From Bacteroidales bacterium UBA4363 (lineage in GTDB: Bacteria; Bacteroidota; Bacteroidia; Bacteroidales; Paludibacteraceae), in NCBI GenBank assembly GCA_002393965.1, contig DGSL01000001.1:1-64000 (forward strand): DNA of 64,000 nucleotides, in the 5' to 3' direction. Of the stretch, positions 46,201-55,034 are shown piece by piece (position 1 is the first letter of the stretch; every line of letters begins with the position of its first letter). Position numbers and translations under genes: made by a program. Under the pieces are notes generated by a model that saw only the letters and a program-made list of their open reading frames with translations, searched no databases and was not told the DNA's origin.

Positions 46201-46689
46201 GAGGTGTTCCGTAAAATGCCAAGTGGTATATTCTCTGGCTTCCGTTTTGATGACAGTCTATTCGAAAAGATACCTGAGAGCCTTGTTGCTGTCGTGGGTT
46301 ATCCTCACAGAGATCAAGGAAGTAAGAAGCCATACTCAGAAATATATCTCATGTGCCAGCCTGTAGATCCTCGCATCTCTGCTACATATCAGGAATTGAA
46401 TCGCGCAGAAGTGTTGGAATTCCTACGTAAGAATAAAACACAAGACCGTTTCGTGCCTAAATGGATAGAGAAGAACAATAGCGAACGGTTGAAGAGACTT
46501 TCCGACATTATCCAGAAATGGATGGAATCAAAGGTTCCGCAACAAGCCACTGCTGCTATTCTACAAATTGCGCAGTCAAGGAAATCTATTCTCCAGCTTC
46601 CAAAGCAAGAGAAGAATGCCCAGCTATTAGAAGAGAAATTCAAGAAAGAGAATTTTGATTTGATAGTTTGGGAGTACGTGAGTAAGTAG
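43270..46689 (+). CDS. PLD-nuclease/SNF2-helicase fusion (anti-phage type)
   Basis: 1139 residues from ATG 43270; an in-frame TTG at 43261 would add three. N-terminal phospholipase-D-like nuclease domain (residues about 25-170) with CHAKAYMFK (HxK) near 122 and TGSSNLTDAGL near 141. Then a SNF2/DEAD-type helicase: ADAVGLGKTFSAL (Walker A, about 292), IDESHNLRN (about 377), LSATPIN (about 416), and a C-terminal helicase domain with LSEGQNLQDADMQIN and QRFGRIDRIGSPN (about 866). The final 250 residues are not recognised. PLD domains and DNA translocases of this kind occur in DISARM (DrmC, DrmD) and related restriction systems. The next gene is an adenine methyltransferase 33 bases downstream. 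Likely role: the restriction motor-nuclease of a defence system. Confidence 0.85.
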   Translation: MLIDNKTNRYPDSGFNIVTVWDFINEFSGKSSEQVGNMDIVTGYFTIRALSKLYHELPEEDVFRIVSSEMVMQEEDKNHIIDLLNGDMGIETTLNLDEYARDAKAFLQRNSVQVKAIVNAFCHAKAYMFKNNNPKNDSFYLTGSSNLTDAGLGLKTTSNIELTMGDPVKLSDKDYKEVCSWFEDIWKMAADKIPSDSTNPKSEKISVKDYFIKKIDDYFRRYTPEEIYYKILFELFNSDIELDGSIEHRQDMSLLQTSEIWKTLFKYQQQGVISLIKMLRKYNGAILADAVGLGKTFSALAVIKYFQTQNYVTVLLCPKKLEQNWTQYLKRHGSRFDKDEFDYIVRFHTDLQNDRLQNAYDDAPLSWLQSRKKVLIVIDESHNLRNEKSGRYQDLLLNLIQNKNPESGRDVKVLMLSATPINTGLNDVKGQFNLIGHGQDDAFDNEDFNIESLKNLFADSQRKYTQWCSDPDRTIGSFISLLPPKFFNLTDKLIVARTRKLIENTLGEDLGFPNKEKPDNVYQGVDHFGKYHSTDEIYAAFDALSLTAYQPSLFLHASRKEAEREASGDWNDDVNRERFLVKMMGILFMKRLESSWHSCRTTIKKVLEVHEQTLAKVVAFKEQKASGKIDVDIPDDDENNDIDDIFTLRKGTINLADMKNLGGFERGLRMDVNKLQAICESLDAYAEDYKNGFEQDLKLERLIAILQEKCQSTNKKVVIFTAYADTAKFIFDELEKRGFTRMASVSGQEIHSTGNHNTTNFNEVLQSFAPYSKLYKELDWSDLFEDAKLSREEYYDDNKRRWIVPYDLWQQLIRERRPNFKRLLEDGIDILIATDCLSEGQNLQDADMQINYDIHWNPVRLIQRFGRIDRIGSPNKSIRCVNFWPAKSFEDYLHLETRIMNRMVAMNLVGSETQQLNDAYLKMEADNPLQDKNADRLLEELQNNSISDIESPRTLSLKDFSFEVYRQDLIDYFETHKEVFRKMPSGIFSGFRFDDSLFEKIPESLVAVVGYPHRDQGSKKPYSEIYLMCQPVDPRISATYQELNRAEVLEFLRKNKTQDRFVPKWIEKNNSERLKRLSDIIQKWMESKVPQQATAAILQIAQSRKSILQLPKQEKNAQLLEEKFKKENFDLIVWEYVSK

Positions 46690-46722
46690 TTAGCAATGCA
46701 TCCATTAGATTAAATACGCCAT

Positions 46723-49700
46723 ATGAATACAGTCCTAAAAAAGTTTGTCAACGAATCATTGTTTGATGCAAGTGCAGCACTTCTTGAACATCTGCACATT
46801 GTTTTTAATGAAGTGACTCGTATTCCTGTTCCATTCGAGAGCCTATATCCTCAGCAACTTACAAAAGCGTTGCAGGATGTATTGGTAAAAGTGGAGCATA
46901 CATATTTCATAGGAACTGTTGATGAATCATCTTTGTCTGGTTATGCTGGCACCCTTGATGCTGCGGATGTAACAGGTCGTGCATCTGAAGGGAAATATAC
47001 TGGTATGATGGTTTTTGCAGTTGAGATGCATCCAGACTCAACACTTACTCGTTCTGAAAGTGCCATCCTGACTCGTGGTTTCAACCGAATAGCATCTGCT
47101 CAGCCTGTTATCTTGTTTATTAAGCAGGGTAACGAGTTGGCTCTATCAACTTGTGAGCGTAGTGAATATACGCAGCAATGGCGTGACGGAGAGAAACTCG
47201 GTAAGGTGAGTATTCTACGCGGTATCAACTGCTTGAATCCTCATCGTGGACACATTGATATCTTGGCTTCTATTGGCGATAAGACTTATCCAAACTATGA
47301 GGAACTTTACAAGCACTGGATGGAAGTATTCTCCAGTGACCTGCTTACCAAGAAGTTCTACTCAGAACTCAGTGACTGGTATGCCTGGGCTGTACAGGTG
47401 GCACGCTTTCCGAACGATCTTACAACTGACGCGGACGACGAGAAGTTTAATCACGAGAGTTGTATTCGTCTTATTACACGTCTCATTTTCGTGTGGTTCC
47501 TCAAACAGAAGCATCTTATTCCTGAGGAGTTCTTCGACGAGAGATACATCAAAGAGCACTTCATTGATGAGTTTAATCCACAAGACCGTAAGAATTTGCT
47601 TTATAATCCGGAAGAAAGTAAATACTACCGTCTCATTCTTCAAAACCTCTTCTTTGCTATGCTCAACTGCCCTATTGTGGCAGAAGGCAAAGACACTCCT
47701 AACAACCGTCGTTTCCGTGGAGATGGTCAGAAAGGTTTTTTGCGCGAAGGCTACAATGTCAACAACCTCATGCGTTACAAGGCTGACTTCAAAAAAGGAG
47801 GCGCAGATGAGTTCGTACAGATGGCTAACAGTCATGTACCATTCCTTAATGGCGGTTTATTTGATTGCCTGGACAAGAAACCGGAGAAACTCTATTACGA
47901 TGGCTTCTCAGAAAGGAAAGAGTCGCTGGAACAGCTATATCTTCCAGACTGGCTCTTCTTCGGTGATGAAGTGGGACGAAGCATTGACCTTTCACAATGG
48001 TATGGCGATAACAACAAGAAGAGTGTTTCGGCACGAGGCATTATTGACATCTTGAAACGTTATAACTTCACCATTGAAGAGAACACACCTCTTGACCAGG
48101 AAGTTTCTCTTGATCCGGAACTGTTGGGAAAGGCTTTTGAGAACCTGCTGGCATCTTATAATCCTGAAACAAAGACCTCAGCCCGTAAGCAGACTGGTTC
48201 TTTCTACACACCACGAGAAATCGTACAGTATATGGTAGATGAAAGTCTGGTGGCCCACTTGAAACGTACATGTGGGGATGAGTTGGAGCCAGAGTATCGT
48301 AAACTGCTCAGTTACTCTACCGAAGAAACGACGCTTAACGAGGAACAACGAAAAGCCATCATGCAGGCTGTTTATAACTGTCGGGTGCTCGACCCTGCTT
48401 GCGGTTCAGGAGCGTTCCCTATGGGCATACTCCAGCAATTAGTTCATGTCCTACGTCAACTTGACCCTACCAACGATATGTGGAAGGACTTCATGATCGA
48501 CCTTGCCATTGAGCAGTCAAAGCTCGCTTTTGCCGAAGATGAAGAAGCGGAGCGCAAGGCTAGACTAGCCGACATAGAAGAAGCCTTTAACAAGAGCGTC
48601 AATGACCCTGACTATGCTCGCAAGCTCTATCTAATTGAGCATTGTATCTATGGCGTTGACATCCAGCCGATTGCCGTGCAAATCTCAAAACTTCGGTTCT
48701 TCATTTCGCTTGTTGTAGATCAAAAGCCAACTGATAATGCTGCAAACAATTTTGGCATCCGTCCATTGCCCAACCTAGAATCAAAGTTTGTGGCAGCTAA
48801 CACGCTTATACCTGTAGGCTATGACGCAAGCCTCTTTGAGTCAACGGAAGAAATCTTGTCAAAGAAGACAAAACTTAAAGAGTTGAACCATCAAATATTC
48901 CTTGCGAAACGGAACGTTGACAAGCAACGACTGAAGAAGGAAATCAAAGATACACGTCATGAACTTGCACAAGCAATAGAGAATACAGGCTTCGTTAGCC
49001 AGAGTGCAGCACAACTCTTGGCAAATTGGGATATGTTCGACCAAAACGCTTCTTCGTCTTTCTTTGATGCAGAATGGATGTTTGGAGTGAAGGATGGTTT
49101 TGATATAGTGATTGCAAATCCTCCATATGTTAACATTGCAAACATCAAACCTGATAGTTATAGAAAGCAGTTGCAGAGTTTATTCTATTCGAATAGAAAC
49201 AAATCAGATTTGTATTCTTTCTTCATAGAGAAGGGCTTTGATTTGCTAAATAAAGATGGCGTTCAATGTTACATAGTTCCTCATACATGGAAAGCAACCG
49301 ATAGTTTCAAAAATTTGCGTGAAATTATATTCAGGCATCATAGTTTGGTGCAAATTGTGAACCAGAAGATGGGAGTGTTTGACGCAGTCGTCAATCCCAT
49401 GATAATACTATTGAAGAATGTGTTTAAAGAAAACTACAATATAGACGTCTTTGATGGTATAGGAAAATTTAAGTACACTATTAATGTTCAGGAGATTAAG
49501 TCAGATCCTAATTTATCCATAGATTCAGAGTCTACTTTAGAAGAAAAGATTTTATTCAAATCAATAGAAAGATGCAAATATCGTTTATCAGACGTAATTT
49601 CTTTTTCTAGAGGTATTAAAACGAGTGATGACAGACGCTTTATTTCAACCGAATGCGTCAATAGTGAATATAAGAAAGTTTATCGGGGAAGAAATATTAA

Positions 49701-50253
49701 AGCGTATTCCATGAATTGGGCTCATGAATACATTTGGTATCGTCCCGATTTAATGAGGGAGAAGGTCGGTTGCCTGCCTCATTCGAAAGAATACTTTGAA
49801 GTGCCAGAAAAATTGATAACTCAACGAGTAAACAGTTCTATGCAGTTGTTGGTAACTTATGATAATAAGCAAAATTATTTCCTTGATACTACAAATGTTT
49901 CTAACTACAAAACTTGGAATAAGCATTTTTCTTTGAAATATATATGTGGAGTCCTGAATTCCAAGGTTGTCAATTATTGGTATCCACATAAATACAGAAT
50001 GCCAACTATTGGCGGATATGAACTTAGCTCTATTCCTATTCCAGAAGCTTCGCAAAGGCAGCAACAAGAAATAATAGACTTAGTTGATTGTATATTATCT
50101 ATGAAAGAAGCCGATTCAATGACTGACACATCTTCATTAGAAGGGGGAATTAATAGATATGTCTATCACCTCTACGGACTGACTTACGATGAAGTTCTCA
50201 TCATAGACCCTGACACACCAATAACAAGAGAAGAATATGAAAAAAAAGACTAA
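46723..50253 (+). CDS. Eco57I-like adenine-specific DNA methyltransferase
   Basis: 1176 residues. SAM-binding motif I DPACGSGAFPMGILQQLVHV (about residue 556) and catalytic motif IV NPPYVNIANI (about 798) define an N6-adenine methylase of the Eco57I/PglX class. An N-terminal domain of about 450 residues is unassigned, and the C-terminal 300 residues resemble a TaqI-type target-recognition domain (SFSRGIKTSDDRRFIS, IWYRPDLM). No nuclease motif is evident in the N-terminus, unlike type IIG enzymes, so cleavage is probably supplied by the upstream PLD-helicase. The last 17 bases overlap the next gene. In DISARM and BREX, equivalent methylases mark host DNA. Confidence 0.87.
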   Translation: MNTVLKKFVNESLFDASAALLEHLHIVFNEVTRIPVPFESLYPQQLTKALQDVLVKVEHTYFIGTVDESSLSGYAGTLDAADVTGRASEGKYTGMMVFAVEMHPDSTLTRSESAILTRGFNRIASAQPVILFIKQGNELALSTCERSEYTQQWRDGEKLGKVSILRGINCLNPHRGHIDILASIGDKTYPNYEELYKHWMEVFSSDLLTKKFYSELSDWYAWAVQVARFPNDLTTDADDEKFNHESCIRLITRLIFVWFLKQKHLIPEEFFDERYIKEHFIDEFNPQDRKNLLYNPEESKYYRLILQNLFFAMLNCPIVAEGKDTPNNRRFRGDGQKGFLREGYNVNNLMRYKADFKKGGADEFVQMANSHVPFLNGGLFDCLDKKPEKLYYDGFSERKESLEQLYLPDWLFFGDEVGRSIDLSQWYGDNNKKSVSARGIIDILKRYNFTIEENTPLDQEVSLDPELLGKAFENLLASYNPETKTSARKQTGSFYTPREIVQYMVDESLVAHLKRTCGDELEPEYRKLLSYSTEETTLNEEQRKAIMQAVYNCRVLDPACGSGAFPMGILQQLVHVLRQLDPTNDMWKDFMIDLAIEQSKLAFAEDEEAERKARLADIEEAFNKSVNDPDYARKLYLIEHCIYGVDIQPIAVQISKLRFFISLVVDQKPTDNAANNFGIRPLPNLESKFVAANTLIPVGYDASLFESTEEILSKKTKLKELNHQIFLAKRNVDKQRLKKEIKDTRHELAQAIENTGFVSQSAAQLLANWDMFDQNASSSFFDAEWMFGVKDGFDIVIANPPYVNIANIKPDSYRKQLQSLFYSNRNKSDLYSFFIEKGFDLLNKDGVQCYIVPHTWKATDSFKNLREIIFRHHSLVQIVNQKMGVFDAVVNPMIILLKNVFKENYNIDVFDGIGKFKYTINVQEIKSDPNLSIDSESTLEEKILFKSIERCKYRLSDVISFSRGIKTSDDRRFISTECVNSEYKKVYRGRNIKAYSMNWAHEYIWYRPDLMREKVGCLPHSKEYFEVPEKLITQRVNSSMQLLVTYDNKQNYFLDTTNVSNYKTWNKHFSLKYICGVLNSKVVNYWYPHKYRMPTIGGYELSSIPIPEASQRQQQEIIDLVDCILSMKEADSMTDTSSLEGGINRYVYHLYGLTYDEVLIIDPDTPITREEYEKKD

Positions 50254-51007
50254 TGTTTTATTGAGATGCTTCTCAAAGTATAAGTGGCTTATATTATTAA
50301 GTGTTGCCATATTCCCTTTCATCCTAAATAGTATAATTGCCCAACAGATATGGCCGTATTGGAACGTTGCTGGTGATGCCAATAGCTGGATATGTTTTTG
50401 GGGCGCTTATGCAGGTGCAATTGGAACTATCATTATGGCAATAATAGCTGTAGAGGCATTAAAAGTCAATGCTGAGCAGTTGGAAATCATCAAAAAACAG
50501 AATCGTCCATATTTGTTCTGTTCTGTTTCTATTTTACATCAGTACTATCCTGATTTGAAGTGTAATCAGGAAACTTACATCCTTCGTGTTGAAAATCATG
50601 GTATACAAATAGCCAAACAAGTCAAAGTAAAGATTGGCATTTCAGACGTAAGCCTTTTAACAGACCCAATATTCAAAAATAGTGTCGAAGCAATTGAAGC
50701 AACCTCTTTTTCACTTCCTGCAAAAGGAGAAAAGAATTTTATTCTTTATAATGCTATTCCAAACCCTCCGCAAGGAGAATCGAAAAATGAGAAACGTGAA
50801 GATTTGGAAAGACAGTGGAAGTTGATCGAACAGCTAAAAATCAGCATTGTGGATGTTTCACTTAGTTGTGAGGGTTACGAAGATGAACATGAAACCATAG
50901 CTATGAGCAGTGTAGGCTATCTGCCAACCACAACCGTGCAAATTTTAGACGCAATAAATCATAGCATTATTAAATTATCGTCTCATATTGAGGGTGCTAA
51001 AAAATGA
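50237..51007 (+). CDS. Two-TM protein coupled to the defence operon
   Basis: 256 residues. Two N-terminal membrane helices (residues about 14-35, WLILLSVAIFPFILNSIIAQ; about 48-70, ICFWGAYAGAIGTIIMAIIA) and then a soluble domain of about 180 residues: a short coiled-coil-like EQLEIIKKQNRPYLF and a beta-rich region (TYILRVENHGIQIAKQVKVK). The start lies 17 bases inside the methyltransferase gene, so translation is coupled. The fold of the soluble domain is not recognised. It could be a membrane effector or a sensor for the system; this is inference from context only. Confidence 0.7.
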   Translation: MKKKTNVLLRCFSKYKWLILLSVAIFPFILNSIIAQQIWPYWNVAGDANSWICFWGAYAGAIGTIIMAIIAVEALKVNAEQLEIIKKQNRPYLFCSVSILHQYYPDLKCNQETYILRVENHGIQIAKQVKVKIGISDVSLLTDPIFKNSVEAIEATSFSLPAKGEKNFILYNAIPNPPQGESKNEKREDLERQWKLIEQLKISIVDVSLSCEGYEDEHETIAMSSVGYLPTTTVQILDAINHSIIKLSSHIEGAKK

Positions 51008-51189
51008 CGAAACTTGAAACCTTATACGCCAGCATCAAGGGGTTGGAGAAACTGGGGCTAACCATAAAACGAGAAGAAGAAAGCGAGGTATGGTGTACCC
51101 AGCACCACTTCAAAACCATCAGCGACAATGGTTACATTTATGATGTTGCCAAGGACTACAAGTCACTGTATGATATTGTGACAAGGTAG
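51004..51189 (+). CDS. Small protein, last gene of the defence operon
   Basis: 61 residues with an ATGA overlap to the preceding stop. Composition is balanced and charged (MTKLETLYASIKGLEKLGLT, KREEESEVWC, VAKDYKSLYDIVTR), without a membrane segment. No family recognised. Coupling argues that it is genuinely translated. Ends 32 bases before the convergent helicase gene. Confidence 0.6.
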   Translation: MTKLETLYASIKGLEKLGLTIKREEESEVWCTQHHFKTISDNGYIYDVAKDYKSLYDIVTR

Positions 51190-51221
51190 TTCTGTGTATA
51201 TGATTTCGGGCGGAAAACGAC

Positions 51222-52295
51222 TCATTTATATGTTTTTATTAAATTCAATTTGTGTTTATAATCTTCAGGGTAATCATATACAATCCCGACACTATAACGC
51301 GCTCTTGTTATCGCGACATATAATTTTGCCTTAATCTCAGGATTTTCTATTACCGTTCCGTTAAGAAGAAAGTCTAACATCTTTTCAGTCGGGTATATTA
51401 GTACGTGATCAAATGATTTTCCTTTCACCAGTCCAAAGTTATTAGTTGGATAGTTATTATTCACTCTTGATCTAATACTATATCTTAACTGCATGGCTTT
51501 ACATTCCTCCTGATATTCATCCACATCTTGTTGCCTGACAAAATAACAACCGACCCTCTTAGACTGTTCGTTATTTCCAGAAACAACATGTGACATGTTT
51601 GGGAAAATAGTATCTGACAACGCACAAATATCTGCCGAGCATCGATAATTAGTATTTAAAGAATCTTTATCTATTTCTATTTGTGGCAGTTTAGAGTTAA
51701 AGAAATCCATCATTTGGCTTCTAACAAATTTCTTGTTTTTATTACCCTTCGAAGTAATAAAAACACCTTGTCTTGGATCACCGACGCATGTAACGTCAAT
51801 ACTGGCATCTACAAAAGCCTTTATTAATTCTTGATCATATCCAGATAAATCTTGTACTTCATCTATAAATATTATGGGGAAAAGTGCTTTTAAGTTTTCT
51901 ATAACATGCCCTTGCGTAATATCATTTAACCAAATTAAAAATTGTGCAATCTTATCTGCATAAATTGAACCATCACTTGAAAAATAATATTCATTGCTGC
52001 CTTTACTAATATATTTCGTAGATGTACCACCTGTCAAACATACACCTTTTATGTCGTCCTTATGTTTCAAATCTTGGTATGGTTTTACTCCATGAGCCAG
52101 CATAAAAGTATACCATGGTAAAATCGTAATATTCGGCGGAATGCACCCTATTTTTTGATAAAACCTACTTTTAATCTCTTCCACATTGTTATCTGTATAG
52201 GTTGTTATCAAAACAGGTCGTTGTTCGTGTATAGCCATATTTACCAGCGTCTCGGTTTTTCCAGAACCAGCAGCTGCTATAATCAGTTTACTCAT
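51222..52295 (-). CDS. UvrD-like helicase, GajB-like but short
   Basis: 357 residues. UvrD/PcrA superfamily 1A motifs: Walker A AAAGSGKTETLVNMA (residues 7-21), IFIDEVQDLSGYDQ (motif II, near 145), CVGDPRQGVF (motif III, near 170), NTNYRCSADI (motif IV, near 213), LVKGKSFDHVLIYP (motif V region), VAITRARYSVGIVY (motif VI, near 331). Known Gabija GajB proteins are around 490 residues, so the accessory 1B/2B regions appear to be missing or much reduced. Its start overlaps the stop of the OLD-family gene (ATGA). Likely partner of that nuclease. Confidence 0.82.
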   Translation of the reverse strand: MSKLIIAAAGSGKTETLVNMAIHEQRPVLITTYTDNNVEEIKSRFYQKIGCIPPNITILPWYTFMLAHGVKPYQDLKHKDDIKGVCLTGGTSTKYISKGSNEYYFSSDGSIYADKIAQFLIWLNDITQGHVIENLKALFPIIFIDEVQDLSGYDQELIKAFVDASIDVTCVGDPRQGVFITSKGNKNKKFVRSQMMDFFNSKLPQIEIDKDSLNTNYRCSADICALSDTIFPNMSHVVSGNNEQSKRVGCYFVRQQDVDEYQEECKAMQLRYSIRSRVNNNYPTNNFGLVKGKSFDHVLIYPTEKMLDFLLNGTVIENPEIKAKLYVAITRARYSVGIVYDYPEDYKHKLNLIKTYK

Positions 52296-53971
52296 TTGTC
52301 ATTAGATATTGGTTGACCCACATGGCTGATCGCATCTAAAATGTATTGAGGATAAGAAATTGACTCTGTTGTTTTCAGCAAAGCCAAGGCCGATTCTCCT
52401 TTTTGTGAATGAAGATGTCGTAATAACTTTGTAGGTGTGTTATATTCCTCTCCAAACACCCGCATAAAAGTCTCTACGCTATTAGCTTTTAACATCTTTG
52501 GCTCAAGAGTATTATAATTGAAATTATCGGGCAAAGAATCAGACTCGTCAATGCATCCAAGAGATTCTTTTGTGTCAACAGATTCGTCAAAGCATATTTT
52601 TATGTTTGAAACGGCATTGGAACCAAGATAATCTTTATATTTCTTCTTAATTGCTTCAACATCCCCGTCATTATCCGTTGCTACAGCAACAGACAAATTC
52701 AGCCTTTTGGCAATTTCTAAAAATCGGAGGAAAGCTAATCCCCTAACACACAAAACGTCAACGCCGTCCTCTATTGGGAATTTTCCATATTTATCTTTGT
52801 AAGCACGTTGAATAACAAGTTCGTCAGAATCGCCTTCTACCATTATAGTACGCTTACAAAGAAGCAATCTAAGAGTGTCATAGCCTGCTAATTTCTCAAA
52901 GTATGAAGTGGTGTCTGGCGATAAATCTGTTAGCTTACAATAGCTGTCTTTGGAAAGAAGAATTAATGATGACAATCCTAATTTGTTTAAGACAAAACTA
53001 CTATGAGTTGATACCAATAGTTGCTTTCCTTCAATCCTGTTATTTATAGTATATACTAATTCGTTTAGCTTTCCAAAAGAAAGATGATTTTCTGGTTCTT
53101 CAAGTAAGACAATGCCTTCGGGTATGCTAGTTTTTTTTATCAATGCCAATTTGGTTTTAACAATACACTGCTCTCCTTTTCCCATAAAATGAAAAGGAAT
53201 CTCATTCATATATGCAGTCAAAGAATCTTCCCAGGCTCTTTTTGAGGATAGGTCAACGGAAAGAGAAATGTCTTGCCCATCAATTTGAGCAAGATCGGCT
53301 AGCTTACTATTGATTCCAATAATAGCATCATCACTCATAAAGGTTTGCAGGGCTTTCCTATAAGACTGAGTGATATTAATTTTGTCTTTTTCATCTAACT
53401 TATTACGCACAATATGAGAAACGTACATATCAGATGCTGTCTGATATTGTGTAGACGTATCGATGAAAGATGATTTATATGGAATGCTCCTGGCAGTTAT
53501 GTCGTCTCGATGAAAAGAACGCCAAACCACATGATAATATTCTATAGGTAATGTCGTCATTTCGTGAAACTCCAACAAAGAATTATACTCTGTTTGATAT
53601 GATTCGTCAAAACATATTTTATAGTATAACCCAGATGCTTCTACTGTTTGTGAGTTGTGATTCCCTTTCATTGAAGGACAATCATCAAAAAATATTTCTA
53701 TTTCAATAGAAGGTGGCTCTATCGGAGTCCCCTCTTTGACGGAAAGCAAATATTTATTAACTACAACTTTGTTAAACAGATATTGGTTAATGTCATTACG
53801 CACATATTTCCCTTGATAAAAGCCTGTTAGAGCTAAATTTATCGCTTCAATAATTGTGCTTTTCCCAATTTCATTAACTCCTACAATTATATTTACGTTT
53901 GGCGTTAATTCCAACTCAAACCAATCAGAAAAACGTTTGAAATTTTTTATACGAACCTTTGTTATATACAT
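52292..53971 (-). CDS. OLD-family ATPase/TOPRIM nuclease, GajA-like
   Basis: 559 residues, close to the 578 of the described GajA. ABC-type ATPase N-terminus with IVGVNEIGKSTIIEAINLAL (Walker A at 31-39), VLLEEPENHLSFGKLNEL (signature and Walker B, near 290) and VSTHSSFVLNKL (H-loop). C-terminal TOPRIM domain with IMVEGDSDELVIQR (glutamate, near 375) and VATDNDGDVEAI (DxD, near 430). OLD-family proteins beside a UvrD helicase are class 2 OLD enzymes, the basis of Gabija, which nicks DNA on nucleotide depletion. Visible metal-binding acidic residues are intact. Only 22 bases separate it from abiEii, so one transcript is likely. Confidence 0.85.
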   Translation of the reverse strand: MYITKVRIKNFKRFSDWFELELTPNVNIIVGVNEIGKSTIIEAINLALTGFYQGKYVRNDINQYLFNKVVVNKYLLSVKEGTPIEPPSIEIEIFFDDCPSMKGNHNSQTVEASGLYYKICFDESYQTEYNSLLEFHEMTTLPIEYYHVVWRSFHRDDITARSIPYKSSFIDTSTQYQTASDMYVSHIVRNKLDEKDKINITQSYRKALQTFMSDDAIIGINSKLADLAQIDGQDISLSVDLSSKRAWEDSLTAYMNEIPFHFMGKGEQCIVKTKLALIKKTSIPEGIVLLEEPENHLSFGKLNELVYTINNRIEGKQLLVSTHSSFVLNKLGLSSLILLSKDSYCKLTDLSPDTTSYFEKLAGYDTLRLLLCKRTIMVEGDSDELVIQRAYKDKYGKFPIEDGVDVLCVRGLAFLRFLEIAKRLNLSVAVATDNDGDVEAIKKKYKDYLGSNAVSNIKICFDESVDTKESLGCIDESDSLPDNFNYNTLEPKMLKANSVETFMRVFGEEYNTPTKLLRHLHSQKGESALALLKTTESISYPQYILDAISHVGQPISNDK

Positions 53972-53993
53972 TTTCGTGATTTTTTTTTAATGT

Positions 53994-55034
53994 TCAACTA
54001 ATCGAGTGGAAACGGCGTTCTATTTCTGTTAACTTTTTCATTAACTCGGTAAAATCAAGTGCATCACCATAAATGAAACTTTCTTTCATCTCGTTGTAGT
54101 CCGCCTCATAAGCAGACGTCAGTTCTTCACTTGGCACAATCTGAATATTGGTAGGTAGTTCCTTGTCGTAATCCACATAGCCAACATGATAGAACTTGCG
54201 ACGATGCTCCACAATCTCATGATAGAGCACCAAATCATTAAGAGCTATTTCCGCATATGGGGTATGCATCAGCTTCTCCAAGTCATAGAAATGACGTGTC
54301 ATTCTGTGCGTCCTCGGTTTGTCTTTTTGGAACTCTTCACACAAGAGGAAAGCTTTTTCCAAGAAAGTCCTGGCGGGACTGACAGTGCGGATTGTCTGGA
54401 CAAGGTCGGAATCCACATCTTCATCCTTGAACGTTTGTTCTATAAGTGATGAAATTCTTCTCATCTCGTAAGGCTCGGACATTGACAACACGCTAATCTC
54501 TACTTTAACCGTTGGTATTGCGTATGCGGCTTGGCTATCGTAGAGTGAGGGATACTGAACGTAAAGCACAGAAGGGTCTTTGTCATGTGGAACCTTTTGG
54601 GGATCACCATTTTCATTGGATATGTCATTGTCTGTGAGAACTGTTACTTCAAGCCCCATTTCGACAAGTTTCACCGATAACTCGTCTTTGAACTCGCCAA
54701 ACAGGAAGTCCTGTCCTTTCTCTCGAAGATTATGTATTTGCGTATTACTGGTGCAGCTTGCACAAGAGAGTTGCTTAACGTTCAGAAAATAGTCACGGCT
54801 CAATGCTAAATCAATATCTTCACTGAATCGGTTGATGATATCCCAGCCTTTACTGAGACTCGTACCACCTTTGAACAAAAGATATTCTGATACACTGGTG
54901 TGAAAAAGGGCATACAACACTGCCGTTACCCACCAGTCCTTCTCGGCAGCAGCTTCATCAATTTGCCGTGCTTCGACCACACCTTGTATCATCGCCTTTC
55001 GCTCGTCGAGCGAGAAATCAATCCATTTACTCAT
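53994..55034 (-). CDS. AbiEii-type nucleotidyltransferase toxin
   Basis: 346 residues from ATG 55032-55034, overlapping the upstream stop (ATGA); a longer ATG at 55070 would overlap by 40 bases. The nucleotidyltransferase core is visible as LFKGGTSLSKGWDI followed by RFSEDIDLAL (GG(T)SL...D-x-D). AbiEii/AbiGii proteins are type IV toxins that modify tRNA or nucleotides and stop growth; together with AbiEi they cause abortive infection. The antitoxin gene lies immediately upstream. Sequence outside the core is not detailed. Confidence 0.9.
   Translation of the reverse strand: MSKWIDFSLDERKAMIQGVVEARQIDEAAAEKDWWVTAVLYALFHTSVSEYLLFKGGTSLSKGWDIINRFSEDIDLALSRDYFLNVKQLSCASCTSNTQIHNLREKGQDFLFGEFKDELSVKLVEMGLEVTVLTDNDISNENGDPQKVPHDKDPSVLYVQYPSLYDSQAAYAIPTVKVEISVLSMSEPYEMRRISSLIEQTFKDEDVDSDLVQTIRTVSPARTFLEKAFLLCEEFQKDKPRTHRMTRHFYDLEKLMHTPYAEIALNDLVLYHEIVEHRRKFYHVGYVDYDKELPTNIQIVPSEELTSAYEADYNEMKESFIYGDALDFTELMKKLTEIERRFHSIS

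Noticed and set aside
46723-50253. Type IIG single-chain restriction-modification enzyme
   Set aside because: No nuclease motif was visible in the N-terminal domain, and a separate PLD-helicase partner is encoded directly upstream; the possibility is not excluded but is less likely.
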